In this document: piece after piece, positions 1 to 10,456 of the stretch
How the letters are laid out: each line of letters starts with the position of its first letter
How positions within the stretch are numbered: the stretch's first letter is position 1
Source: Desulfomicrobium escambiense DSM 10707
GTDB lineage: Bacteria > Desulfobacterota > Desulfovibrionia > Desulfovibrionales > Desulfomicrobiaceae
Assembly (NCBI RefSeq): GCF_000428825.1
Contig: NZ_AUAR01000004.1
Location: 182,770 to 246,769 of the forward strand
Direction: 5' to 3'
Length of the DNA: 64,000 nt
Translations under genes and position numbers: made by a program
The notes under the pieces: model-generated
Seen by the model: the letters and a program-made list of their open reading frames with translations, nothing else
What the model was told of the DNA's origin: nothing
Database searches by the model: none

Positions 1-615
1 CGCGAGGGGGCCGTGGCGATGCTGCTCGGGTTCGCCCATGAGCGGGGATTCCAGGCGGCCGTCAACGACCTGCTGGAGCCGGTGCTGCAGCGCGTTGGCG
101 AAGACTGGAGCCGGGAGCGCATTTCCCTGGCCCAGGGCTACGTGGCCGGCAAGATCGCCGAGGACGTCCTGCTGGCCGCGGTCTCGTCCCACGGAGATCT
201 GCGGCTCGACGTCAAGGGGCCCGTGGTCCTCGGCAATGTCGAGGACGACTATCACTCCTTGGGCCGCAAGATGGTGGCCGTCTTTCTGCGCGCCGCCGGA
301 TGGAAGGTCGTCGACCTGGGCAACGACGTGTCGCCTGCGGCCTTTGTCGACGCGGCCCTCGAACACGGGGCGCGGGTCATCGGCGTTTCGGCCATGATGC
401 TGACCACGGCCGAGAACATCCGGGCCGTACGGGCGGAACTCGATGCCCGGGGCCTGTCGGGACGCATCCGCCTGGCCGTGGGCGGGGCCGTCTTCAAGCT
501 GCGGCCCGAGCTCGTGCGGGAGGTCGGCGGCGACGGCACCGCGGCCAGCGCCATCCAGGCCCCGGCGCTCTTCGATCGGCTTTGGGCCGGCGGGCCCGAA
601 GGGGAGGGGACATGA
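1..615 (+). CDS. Corrinoid (B12-binding) methyltransferase protein, 5'-truncated
   Basis: The reading frame is open to the left edge, so the start codon lies outside the window; about 204 residues are visible. An N-terminal helical cap region is followed by a Rossmann-type cobalamin-binding domain carrying DYHSLG, which fits the DxHxxG motif whose His (about visible residue 85) is the lower axial cobalt ligand. Proteins of this MtaC/MtbC type shuttle methyl groups between a substrate-specific methyltransferase and an acceptor in the cytoplasm. The stop codon overlaps the ATG of the next gene (ATGA), so the two are probably translationally coupled. The methyl donor cannot be told from this fragment, because the substrate-specific subunit is not in view. 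Confidence 0.88.
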   Translation, partial: REGAVAMLLGFAHERGFQAAVNDLLEPVLQRVGEDWSRERISLAQGYVAGKIAEDVLLAAVSSHGDLRLDVKGPVVLGNVEDDYHSLGRKMVAVFLRAAGWKVVDLGNDVSPAAFVDAALEHGARVIGVSAMMLTTAENIRAVRAELDARGLSGRIRLAVGGAVFKLRPELVREVGGDGTAASAIQAPALFDRLWAGGPEGEGT

Positions 616-1631
616 CCAGCCTGGAACGCGTCCTCTGCGCCCTGCGCGGCGAACCGGCGGACCGCAGGGCCTTCACCCTGACCCTGAGCCTCTACGGCGC
701 GCGCCTCACGGGCTGCCCGGTGCGGGAGTATTTCACCGTGCCGCGGCGATACCTCGAAGGCCAGCGTGAGGTGGTGGACCTGCTGGACCCGGACATTCTC
801 TTCACGCCCTTCGTCCTGCCTTTCGAGGCCCTGGCCTACGGCGGCGAGGAGGTCTGGCTGGACCGTTTCGCGCCCAACGTGCGCAAACCGCCGTTCCGCG
901 ACCCGGATCTGGCCGAGCCCCTGGGCGAGGGCCTGCTGCTCGACCCGGGCGTGGGCTACCTCGTGGAGGCCACGCGGCTGCTGGCCGGGGAATTCGGGGC
1001 GGACAGGCCCGTCTGCGCCGTGGTCACGGCCCCCGTGGACCTGCCGGCCATGCTGCTGGGCATCGAGACCTGGCTCGAAATCCTGCTGTTCGACCCCGAA
1101 CGTGCCGCCGCGTTCATGCACCTGTCCGAAGACCATTTTCTGCGGCTGACCGCAGCCCTGTTCGATGCCGGGGCGACCTTTCTGGCCTGCCCCGTCATGT
1201 TCGCCAACCTGCGGCTGGTCACACCGGGCCTGCTCGAAAAAACCATTCTGCCCACCCTGGCCCGCTGCTTCGGCCTGTCCCGCGGGCCGGTCGTCTTCCA
1301 CCACGGGGGCAACCGCATCGAGGACCATCTCCGCCATTACGCCGAGCTGCCCAACGTGCCGGGCTTCGTCATGGACCCCCGCGACAGCCTGTCCCGCGCC
1401 CGTGAGATCCTGGGCCCCGGGCGGCTCATCCTGGGCAACCTGAGCGGTCCGGCCCTGGTGCGCGCGGCCCCGGAGGAGGCGCGGGTCCTGGCCTCGGACA
1501 TTCTGGCCGATCGGGCCGGCGACCGGGCCTTCATCCTGGCTTCGGGCCACGCGGACGTGCCCTTCGACACGAACCCGGACACCCTGCTGGCCGTGCGCCG
1601 GGCCGTCCTGGACGCGGGGGCCGTGACGTGA
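612..1631 (+). CDS. Uroporphyrinogen decarboxylase/MtaA-family methyltransferase-like protein
   Basis: 339 residues starting at an ATG that overlaps the stop of the corrinoid protein. The fold family (UroD/MtaA/CmuA) transfers methyl groups from a corrinoid protein to an acceptor thiol or pterin, and the neighbouring corrinoid protein supports that role. The usual MtaA zinc motif HxC is not present: the equivalent loop reads FHHGGN, and the C-terminal Cys position appears to be a His in ASGHADVP. The protein may therefore use a different metal ligand set or a non-thiol acceptor. A 4-bp overlap joins it to the DUF1638 gene. Family assignment is fairly secure; the reaction is inferred from context. 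Confidence 0.8.
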   Translation: MTSLERVLCALRGEPADRRAFTLTLSLYGARLTGCPVREYFTVPRRYLEGQREVVDLLDPDILFTPFVLPFEALAYGGEEVWLDRFAPNVRKPPFRDPDLAEPLGEGLLLDPGVGYLVEATRLLAGEFGADRPVCAVVTAPVDLPAMLLGIETWLEILLFDPERAAAFMHLSEDHFLRLTAALFDAGATFLACPVMFANLRLVTPGLLEKTILPTLARCFGLSRGPVVFHHGGNRIEDHLRHYAELPNVPGFVMDPRDSLSRAREILGPGRLILGNLSGPALVRAAPEEARVLASDILADRAGDRAFILASGHADVPFDTNPDTLLAVRRAVLDAGAVT

Positions 1632-2195
1632 CGGACGTCCTGGCCGTGACCTGCGGCATCTTCAGGGAAGAACTGCTGGCCCTGAGCCCGAACTTTCCCG
1701 GCCTGCGCCCGGTGTTTCTCGACTCCATGCTACACATGCGGCCCGAGAAGCTTCAGGACAGGATCGACGAACTGCTGGAGGTCCGTCGGCCGGCACGGGT
1801 GCTCTTCATCTACGGCGACTGCACGCCGCGCATCGTCGAACTCAGCCGCCGGCCCGGTTTTGCCAAGACGCGCGGCATCAACTGCTGCGAGATCATGCTC
1901 GGCCGCGAGGACTACAGGCGGCTACGCAAGGCCCGAGTGTTCTTTTTCCTGCCGGAATGGACCCGGCGCTGGCGAGACGTCTTCGAACAGGAGCTGGGCT
2001 TTGCGGGAGGGCGCGGCGTGGAGGAAATGCTGAGCGAGGTTCACGACCGCTTCATGTATCTGGACACGGGCGTCGTTCCCGTGCCCCGCTTCACCCTGAA
2101 CGAGATCACCCGCGAACTCGGGCTGCCCATGTCGGTGCGGGAGACGGGGCTCTCCCGCCTGGAGGCGAGCATCGCCGACGCCCTGGAGGAGCTGC

Positions 2196-2206
<11 letters not shown>
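1628..2206 (+). CDS. DUF1638 family protein
   Basis: 192 residues with a GTG start that overlaps the previous stop by 4 bp. The sequence matches the DUF1638 pattern: an N-terminal TCGIF stretch, a central LFIYGDCTP segment and GINCCEIM, giving conserved Cys residues that could bind metal. Genes of this family commonly sit beside corrinoid proteins and MtaA/UroD-like methyltransferases, as here, so a role in the methyl-transfer module is likely, but its chemistry is unknown. The downstream kinase gene begins 11 bp before this stop, placing all four genes in one transcriptional unit. Confidence 0.72.
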
Positions 2207-4220
<2,014 letters not shown>

Positions 4221-4240
4221 GCATCCGAGCAGGAGAAAAC

Positions 4241-4993
4241 ATGATGAAATGGATCCGCGGCATTTCCCATCAGTCCTACTTCCTCTTTCTGACGGCTCTC
4301 TTCTGCGTCGAGTTCGCCGTCCTGGCCGTCGATCCTTTCGACCGCAAGGACTGGATCCTGGAAAATGTGCTGGTCCTCGTTTTCTTCGTCTTCATGTTCT
4401 TGTCCGCAGGAAAGTTCCCCTTTTCCCGCATCTCCTACACCCTCATCTTCATCTTCCTGGGCATCCACGAGATCGGGGCGCACTACACCTACGCCGAGGT
4501 GCCCTACGACGCCTGGTTCCAGGCCGCCTTCGGCACGACCTTCAACGAGATCGTCGGCTGGGAGCGCAACAACTTCGACCGCGTCGTCCATTTTTCCTAC
4601 GGCCTGCTCCTGGCCTACCCCATCCGCGAGATCTACTTCCGCATGGCCAACGCCGAAGGGTTCTGGGGGTATTTCCTGCCGCTGGATTTCACCATGTCCA
4701 CGTCCATGCTCTACGAACTCGTCGAGTGGGCCGCGGCCGAGGTCTTCGGCGGCGAGTTGGGCGCGGCCTACCTGGGCACCCAGGGCGACGTCTGGGACGC
4801 GCACAAGGACATGCTCCTGGCCAGTCTCGGCGCCCTCATCGCCATGGGCCTGACCATGGGCCTCAACATGTGGCTGCAGAAGGATTTCGCCCGCGAGTGG
4901 TCCCGGAGCCTGGACATCAAGCACCCCGAGCCCATGGGCGAGGACGAGATCGCGCGGCTTCTGGAAGGGAAGGAGTCGGGGCGGGCTTCGTGA
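4241..4993 (+). CDS. DUF2238 (YjdF-like) integral membrane protein
   Basis: 250 residues; the ATG follows an AGGAG site. Several hydrophobic segments are visible, starting with SYFLFLTALFCVEFAVLAV. It carries the family's characteristic IHEIGAHYTYAEVP, FDRVVHFSYG and YELVEWAAAEVF segments, whose His and Glu residues lie in or near membrane helices. The length fits the DUF2238/YjdF family, whose function is unknown. It follows the hybrid kinase by 20 bp, so it is probably the last gene of that transcription unit, and it converges on the ABC exporter operon 12 bp away. Confidence 0.8.
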   Translation: MMKWIRGISHQSYFLFLTALFCVEFAVLAVDPFDRKDWILENVLVLVFFVFMFLSAGKFPFSRISYTLIFIFLGIHEIGAHYTYAEVPYDAWFQAAFGTTFNEIVGWERNNFDRVVHFSYGLLLAYPIREIYFRMANAEGFWGYFLPLDFTMSTSMLYELVEWAAAEVFGGELGAAYLGTQGDVWDAHKDMLLASLGALIAMGLTMGLNMWLQKDFAREWSRSLDIKHPEPMGEDEIARLLEGKESGRAS

Positions 4994-5005
4994 CGCCCGG
5001 AGCCG

Positions 5006-6124
5006 TCAGCCGAATTTGCGGCGAAAGATGATCACGGCCGTGGTCAGGGTCACCATGGCGATGACGGCCAGGGGGAGGCAGTTTTCGAGCACGAAGGCGA
5101 GGGAGACGTCCTTGAGGAAGATGCCCTTCACGATGACGATGAAGTGCTGGATGGGATTGATCCAGTTCACGGTCTGCAGCCACCGGGGCATGTTTTCCAC
5201 TGGGGATGCGTAGCCCGAGAGGAGAATGGCCGGCATCATGAAGGAAAAGGAGCCGATGAAGGCCTGCTGCTGGGTGGCGCAAACCGCGCTGATGCACAGC
5301 CCGACGCCCACCAGCGCCAGAAAGTAGAGGATCGAGCTGGCGTAGATCAGGGCCAGGGACCCGGACAGCGGCACCCCGTACAGGAATACCGCGGCCAGGA
5401 TGATGATCGAGGCCTGGAAGAGGCCGACGACAAGCACGGTCGCGGCCTTGCCCAGCATGATCATCTCCGGGGTCAGGGGGGAGACCAGCAGTTGCTCGAA
5501 CGTGCCGTGCTCCCGCTCCCTGGCCACGGACAGGGCCGTGAGGATGAGGGCGCTGATGGTCAGGATGATGGGCACCAGACAGGGCAGGACGAACCAGCGG
5601 TAGTCCAGGTTGGGGTTGTAGCGGTTGATCACGACCAGGGTCGAGGCGGGCTGGGCACCGGCGGCGAGCAGGCGTTCGGCGACGAAGCCCGTGGTGATCT
5701 CCTGGATGTACCCGGCCGCGATCTGGCTGCTGTTGGACCTTCTGCCGTCCAGGAGCAGCTGAAGGGGGGCCGGGACGCCCTGGTTCAGCTTCCGGGAGAA
5801 ATCCTGGGGGAACCGTGCCACGGCGATGGCCTTTTGCTCGTCGAGGGTCGAGGCGATCTGCTCCGCCCCGGTCAGATGCAGGATTTTCGTGAAGGCGGCG
5901 GCCCGGGCGAAACGCTGCTCCAGTTCGACGGAGGCGTGGCCGCCGTCCTCGTTGAGGACGGCCAGGGTGTTGTTCTTCACTTCCAGAGTGGCCGCCAGGG
6001 GGAAGAGGATGACCTGCAGGATGACGGGCATGACGACCAGGACGCGGCTCTGCCGGTCAGCCAGGATGGAGTGCAGTTCCTTGCGGATCAGCGCGGCGAT
6101 GCGGTGCAGTGCGTTCATGTTCAT
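5006..6124 (-). CDS. ABC-2 type exporter permease (YbhR-like)
   Basis: 372 residues. One N-terminal membrane helix follows ADRQSRVLVV, then comes a large extracytoplasmic domain (about residues 45-170), and then a C-terminal block of about five helices containing the ABC-2 hallmark segment EREHGTFEQLLVSPLTPEM. This is the YbhR/YhhJ-type half of a heterodimeric exporter. Its ATG overlaps the stop of the preceding permease (ATGA), and it is the last of four co-oriented genes (adaptor, double ATPase, two permeases). The set matches the E. coli YbhGFSR drug-efflux layout. The substrate cannot be predicted. Confidence 0.88.
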   Translation of the reverse strand: MNMNALHRIAALIRKELHSILADRQSRVLVVMPVILQVILFPLAATLEVKNNTLAVLNEDGGHASVELEQRFARAAAFTKILHLTGAEQIASTLDEQKAIAVARFPQDFSRKLNQGVPAPLQLLLDGRRSNSSQIAAGYIQEITTGFVAERLLAAGAQPASTLVVINRYNPNLDYRWFVLPCLVPIILTISALILTALSVAREREHGTFEQLLVSPLTPEMIMLGKAATVLVVGLFQASIIILAAVFLYGVPLSGSLALIYASSILYFLALVGVGLCISAVCATQQQAFIGSFSFMMPAILLSGYASPVENMPRWLQTVNWINPIQHFIVIVKGIFLKDVSLAFVLENCLPLAVIAMVTLTTAVIIFRRKFG

Positions 6125-7248
6125 TGATCCAGCCTGCGGGCTGTTTTCAGGGCCGTCAGGGCGAGAAACAGGATGCTCGTCCCGGTCAGGAAGGCGATGT
6201 CCGGCAGCAGGATCGGCCAGACGTCGCCGGCCAGGAAGATGGTCTGCAGGGAGCTGACGAAGTAGCGGGGCGGGAGGATGTACGTCAGCATCCGCACGGG
6301 CGCGGGCATGCTCGAAATGACGAAGAACGCGCCCGAGAGCATGGTGGCGGGGAGGAACGCCACGTTGAGGGTGGTCTGGGCGCTGTCGAACTGGCTGCGC
6401 ATGGTCGAGGAGATGAAGAGGCCGATGCCGAGCATGCTCAGGAGAAAGACGGTGGTCACGAGGAACAGCGCGGCGATGGATCCTCGGAAAGGGACCCCCA
6501 TGACGAAGACGGCGCAGAGCACGACCACGACCATGGAAACGATCCCGAGGGTGTAATAGGGGAGCAGCTTGGACAGGAGCAGCTCCGTCCGGGTCACGGG
6601 GGAGGCCAGGAGGGCCTCCATGGTGCCCCGTTCCCACTCCCTGGCCACGACCAGGGAGGTCAGCATCGCCCCGATGACGGTCATGATGATGGTGATGGAC
6701 CCCGGAATGAGGTAGTGGCGGCTGACGGCGGCCGGGTTGAACCAGTAGCGGGTCTGCACCTCCACACCCTGCGCCGCCGTTTCCCCCCGGTCCCTCGCCC
6801 GGGTCTGCTGCCATTGCTGCCATGCGTTGCTGACGAAGGCCCCGACGAAATTGGCCGTGTTGGGTTCCGCCCCGTCGGTGACGACCTGCACGGGCGCCGT
6901 CTCGCCGGGGCTGTCCAGGAGCCGCGAGAAGTCGCGGGCAAGGACGACATAGCCCCGGATGTCCCCGTTTTCGAGTAGCAGGTCCAGCCGGGGGCGGCTT
7001 GCGCCCGTTATCTCGAAGTACGGCGACCCCGTCAGCTGGGCCGTGAACTCCGCAGCCGCAGGCCCGCCGTCCTCGTCGCACAGGCCCAGCCGCAGGTGGT
7101 CCATGTCCAGGTTGATGCCGTAGCCGAAGATGAACAGCAGCAGCATGGGCTGGACAAAGGCGATGATGGCGCTGCTGGGGTCGCGCAGGATCTGGCGCGC
7201 CTCCTTCCGGCACAGCGCCCACAGCCTGGTCCGGGAAAAGCCGCTCAT
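6121..7248 (-). CDS. ABC-2 type exporter permease (YbhS-like)
   Basis: 375 residues. It begins with a cytoplasmic LCRKEARQILRDPSSA segment, one membrane helix, a periplasmic domain, and a C-terminal helix bundle with EWERGTMEALLASPVTRTE, the ABC-2 family signature. It is a paralog of the downstream permease and probably pairs with it. ATGA overlaps link it to the genes on both sides, which indicates coupled translation and a stoichiometric complex in the inner membrane. Confidence 0.88.
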   Translation of the reverse strand: MSGFSRTRLWALCRKEARQILRDPSSAIIAFVQPMLLLFIFGYGINLDMDHLRLGLCDEDGGPAAAEFTAQLTGSPYFEITGASRPRLDLLLENGDIRGYVVLARDFSRLLDSPGETAPVQVVTDGAEPNTANFVGAFVSNAWQQWQQTRARDRGETAAQGVEVQTRYWFNPAAVSRHYLIPGSITIIMTVIGAMLTSLVVAREWERGTMEALLASPVTRTELLLSKLLPYYTLGIVSMVVVVLCAVFVMGVPFRGSIAALFLVTTVFLLSMLGIGLFISSTMRSQFDSAQTTLNVAFLPATMLSGAFFVISSMPAPVRMLTYILPPRYFVSSLQTIFLAGDVWPILLPDIAFLTGTSILFLALTALKTARRLDQ

Positions 7249-8960
7249 GCGCGCTCCATGCGGGTGATCAGTTCGACGAAGGCGTCCTCCATGGTCGGAT
7301 CGGGCAGCGCCGGTCCGGCCACGCCGGCCTTGAGGTCGTCGGGGGGGGCCAGGGCGATGAGCCGGCCCTGGAAAATGAGGCCGATGCGGTCGCAGTATTC
7401 GGCTTCGTCCATGAAATGCGTCGTGACCATGATCGTCACCCCTTTCTCGACCATTCCATTGATATGATTCCAGAATTCGCGCCGGGTCACGGGGTCGACC
7501 CCGGAGGTCGGCTCGTCGAGGAAGAGGATGTCCGGCTCGTGCATGGCCGCGCAGGCCAGGGCGATGCGCTGCTTGAAGCCAAGGGACAGGTCGTCGGTCC
7601 GGGCGTCGAGAAACGGCTGGAGGTGGAAGGATTCGACCATCCCGTCGACGGCCGTGCGTCGGCGTCCGCCGGCCAGCCCGTAGACCCCGGAGAAGAAATC
7701 GAGGTTCTGCCGGACCGTGAGCTGACCGTAGAGGGAAAATTTCTGGGCCATGTACCCGAGCCGCTGCCTGGCCTTGGCGGGGCTGTGGGCCAGGTCGATG
7801 CCCATGACCTCGGCCCGGCCGGAAGTTGGGGCGAGCAGCCCGCACATCATCTTGAAAGTCGTGGATTTTCCCGCCCCGTTGGGCCCAAGCAGCCCGAAGA
7901 TCTCGCCCTGGCGGACCGAGAAGGTGACGCGGTCCGTGGCCGTGAAGTCCCCGAAACGCTTGGTCAGGTCCGCGGCCCTGATCAGCTCTTCCTTGCTTCT
8001 CTCCCGCGCGGGCATGGCCCGGGCCAGGGCCGATTCCCCGCCCGGCCCGCCTCCCAGGAGATCGACGAAGGCGTCTTCGAAGCGCGGCGGCACCGCTTTC
8101 CACTCCGTTTGACCGAGGATGCCGAGGCCTTGGGGGTCGGGCCGGTCCGCGCCTTCGCGCAGCACGATGCGCAGGTTAGCGCCCTGGATGACCCCGTCGG
8201 TCACTTCCGGACGTTGCAGCAGACGGGCCAGGGCCTGCCGCCTGCGCCCCTCGACGCCTCCCAGATGCAGGCACCGCCCGCGCATGGGCGCCGTCAGGTC
8301 TTGCGGCTTGCCGGCGAAAAGCAGGCGCCCCTGGCTGAACAGGAGCACTTCGTCGCAGGCCTCGGCCTCGTCGAGGTAGGACGTGCTCCAGACCACGGCG
8401 ATGCCCTGGCCGGCCAGCTCGCGCACCATGCTCCACAGTTCGCGGCGGGAGATGGGGTCCACGCCCACGCCGGGCTCGTCAAGCAGGAGCAGCGACGGTC
8501 TGCCGAGCAGGGCGCAGGCCAGGCCGAGCTTCTGCTTCATGCCGCCCGAGAGCTTGCCGGCCAGCCGCGCGGTGAACGGGTGCAGGCCCGTGAAGGCCAG
8601 CAGGCGGGCGAAGGCGCGTTCGCGCTCCTCGCCGGATACGTCGCGCAGATCGGCGTGCAGGGTGAGGTTTTCGATGACCGTCAGGTCTTCGTAGAGGCCG
8701 AATTTCTGTGGCATGTACCCGACGCTGAGGCGCAGTGCGCCGGCCTGCGTCGCCGGGTCGCGGCCGAGGACCGTCAGACCTCCGGAGTCCGGGCGCATGA
8801 GGCCGGCCATGAGGCGCAGGAGGGTGGTCTTGCCGGCGCCGTCCGGGCCGACGATGCCCGTGACCTTCCCGGCGGAGATCGTCCCGGAAATGGCGGAAAG
8901 GGCGGGCTGGTCCATCCCGGGGAAGGACTTGCCCAGGTCGTGGAGTTCGACGGCGGCCAT
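7245..8960 (-). CDS. ABC exporter ATP-binding protein with two fused nucleotide-binding domains (YbhF-like)
   Basis: 571 residues containing two ATPase domains in tandem. The first (about 1-230) has Walker A GPDGAGKTT, signature LSGGMKQ and Walker B LLLLDEPGVG. The second (about 320-560) has GPNGAGKST, a degenerate signature LSLGFKQR in place of LSGGQ, and Walker B ILFLDEPTSG. Degenerate second sites are common in heterodimeric exporters. It energises the two downstream permeases. The ATG at 8960 lies 2 bp beyond the stop of the HlyD-type adaptor gene. Confidence 0.9.
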   Translation of the reverse strand: MAAVELHDLGKSFPGMDQPALSAISGTISAGKVTGIVGPDGAGKTTLLRLMAGLMRPDSGGLTVLGRDPATQAGALRLSVGYMPQKFGLYEDLTVIENLTLHADLRDVSGEERERAFARLLAFTGLHPFTARLAGKLSGGMKQKLGLACALLGRPSLLLLDEPGVGVDPISRRELWSMVRELAGQGIAVVWSTSYLDEAEACDEVLLFSQGRLLFAGKPQDLTAPMRGRCLHLGGVEGRRRQALARLLQRPEVTDGVIQGANLRIVLREGADRPDPQGLGILGQTEWKAVPPRFEDAFVDLLGGGPGGESALARAMPARERSKEELIRAADLTKRFGDFTATDRVTFSVRQGEIFGLLGPNGAGKSTTFKMMCGLLAPTSGRAEVMGIDLAHSPAKARQRLGYMAQKFSLYGQLTVRQNLDFFSGVYGLAGGRRRTAVDGMVESFHLQPFLDARTDDLSLGFKQRIALACAAMHEPDILFLDEPTSGVDPVTRREFWNHINGMVEKGVTIMVTTHFMDEAEYCDRIGLIFQGRLIALAPPDDLKAGVAGPALPDPTMEDAFVELITRMERA

Positions 8961-8962
8961 GG

Positions 8963-9940
8963 TCAGTCCTTCAGGCGCACCGTGACCGGCATGCCCTGAC
9001 GCAGCAGGCCGTCGTCGTCGCGGACCACGACGCGGAAGCGGTAGACCAGGGATGTGCGGAGTTCCTCGGTCTCCACGGATTTGGGCGTGAACTCGGCCCG
9101 CGGCGAGACGTCGCCGACCTGGCCGTGGTAGGGTTCGGGGCGGGAATCGGTGTAAACCAGCACCTCGCGGCCGGGCCGGACGAGGCCCAGCAGCGGCTCC
9201 GGCGCGTAGGCCCGGACGCGGACCGGGTTGAGCAGGCTGACGGTCAGGGCCGTGGCCCCGGCCTGGACCATGCTGCCGGGCTCCACGGACCGGGTCAGCA
9301 CGACGCCGGCCTCGGGCGCGGACAGGACGGTGTCGGCCAGGGTGGTGCGGGCCTGGGCCAGGGCGGCGCGGGCCGTCCCCAGGACGGCCTCGGCCTGGGC
9401 GAGCTGTTCCGCCCTGGTGCCGGCCTCCAGCAGGTCGAGGCGCGCCCTGGCCTCATCGCGGCGGGCCAGCGAGGCACGGTAGGCGGTGCTGGCGGTGTCG
9501 AAATCCTGGCGGGCCACGGCTCCCTGGCCCACGAGCCGCTGCTGGCGCTCGAAGACGAGGCGGGAGTTCTCCAGTGCGGCCTCGGAGGCGGCCAGGATCT
9601 TGCGCGCCTGCTCGATCTCCTCGGGGCGGTTGCCGTTGCGCAGTTCCTCCAGGCGGGCCGAGAACTGCCCGACCTGGGCCTCGGCCTGATCCAGGGCGTT
9701 GCGGAAGGGCTCGTCATCAAGACGGGCCAGGATTTCTCCCGGGGTCACGGCGTCCCCCTCCTCCTTCAGAATCTCCCGTACCCGCCCGCTGACGCGAAAG
9801 CCCAGGCGCACTTCGCGTATGTCGATGTTGCCGTGGAATGCGGGCGAATCCTTGCGGGATTCTGCGGAGTGGGTTTTCCAGGCGTACCAGCCTCCCGCCA
9901 GGGCGATCAGGAGGAGGATCGGCGCGATGATGCGTTTCAT
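8963..9940 (-). CDS. HlyD-family periplasmic adaptor of the ABC exporter (YbhG-like)
   Basis: 325 residues. An N-terminal signal-anchor (IIAPILLLIALAGGWYAW) is followed by a biotinyl-lipoyl-like half motif, a long Ala/Glu/Arg-rich coiled-coil hairpin (about residues 75-200) and a beta-barrel region ending in RQGMPVTVRLKD. Such adaptors bridge an inner-membrane ABC exporter to an outer-membrane TolC-type channel; no TolC gene is in the window. It is the first gene of the exporter operon. A structured intergenic element lies about 245 bp upstream on the same strand. Confidence 0.88.
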   Translation of the reverse strand: MKRIIAPILLLIALAGGWYAWKTHSAESRKDSPAFHGNIDIREVRLGFRVSGRVREILKEEGDAVTPGEILARLDDEPFRNALDQAEAQVGQFSARLEELRNGNRPEEIEQARKILAASEAALENSRLVFERQQRLVGQGAVARQDFDTASTAYRASLARRDEARARLDLLEAGTRAEQLAQAEAVLGTARAALAQARTTLADTVLSAPEAGVVLTRSVEPGSMVQAGATALTVSLLNPVRVRAYAPEPLLGLVRPGREVLVYTDSRPEPYHGQVGDVSPRAEFTPKSVETEELRTSLVYRFRVVVRDDDGLLRQGMPVTVRLKD

Positions 9941-10185
9941 GGATGCGTGTCCGGTTGAGGTTGCGGCGGGACGGAGAGACCGGTCACGAGGCAGCGGCCG
10001 GTGGAGGGCTGCAACGCCGCTTCCAGCCGATCGGTCTTGGAGATGTCCGTCCGTTTGGGTGGAGTCCCGTGGAAGAGAACGATGCTCATGAGGAAAATCA
10101 ATACGCTGATTGTTTGTGGTAATCCATTGTTTGATGAGTAGTTGTGGGCGTGGTATGTAGGCAAAAGGGGTGTGGCGGTGCGGTC
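9941..10185. other. Leader region of the exporter operon
   Basis: 245 bp between the adaptor start and the structured element. It is AT-rich around 10085-10140, where the exporter promoter probably lies. Two direct copies of ATTGTTTG occur at 10109-10116 and 10126-10133, 17 bp apart, a spacing compatible with a regulator site. A 75-codon frame (9937-10164, minus, TTG start) would overlap the adaptor start by 4 bp. It has no ribosome site that I can see and no recognisable domain, so I do not call it a gene. Confidence 0.4.
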
Positions 10186-10362
10186 GCGGTCCTGCCGGGC
10201 CCTGGTCAGGGCCGTCGAAACTTCTTCGCCGGCCTCGTAATGTTTCCCCGTCGCGCCTGCCGGAGTGAAATCTGCTCTTCGGGCGGGACGCGACGGGGAA
10301 ACAAACGATACCCTGGCTCAGTCGGACAGTCGTCGGCCGTGACCAGGGACCGGCAGGACCGC
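10186..10362 (-). ncRNA. Structured intergenic RNA-like element, copy A
   Basis: Read on the minus strand, 10362-10335 pairs with 10213-10186 over 28 positions with only two mismatches. Inside this, 10302-10289 pairs perfectly with 10255-10242 (14 bp). The two strands between outer and inner stem (10334-10303 and 10241-10214) are almost identical to those of a second element at 59814-59983: CGACTGTCCGAC then GAGCC on one side, ATTACGAGGCCGGCGA then GAAGTTTCG on the other. The apical part shares GTCCCG and CCGAAG. The stem sequences differ completely between copies yet pair in each, which strongly suggests a conserved RNA structure. It lies downstream of the peroxiredoxin terminator and upstream of the exporter operon, in their orientation. 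I do not recognise the family. Confidence 0.8.
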
Positions 10363-10405
10363 TTGGTCTGGTCGTCGATCGTTAGGGAATGAAGAGGGCT
10401 GGGAA

Positions 10406-10437
10406 CACGAAACGCCCGGAGTAGCGGGCGCTTCGTG
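10406..10437 (-). terminator. Hairpin downstream of the peroxiredoxin gene
   Basis: CACGAAACGCCCG (10406-10418) pairs with CGGGCGCTTCGTG (10425-10437) with one G-U type mismatch and a 6-nt loop. It starts 20 bp after the peroxiredoxin stop on the minus strand. The T tract that follows is short, so termination may be partial, and read-through into the structured element is possible. Confidence 0.6.
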
Positions 10438-10456
10438 ATGAAGGGAGATGTCGGGG

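Noticed and set aside
9937..10164. 75-codon frame overlapping the HlyD start by 4 bp
   Set aside because: TTG start, no ribosome site, no domain, and it crosses the AT-rich promoter region of the exporter operon.
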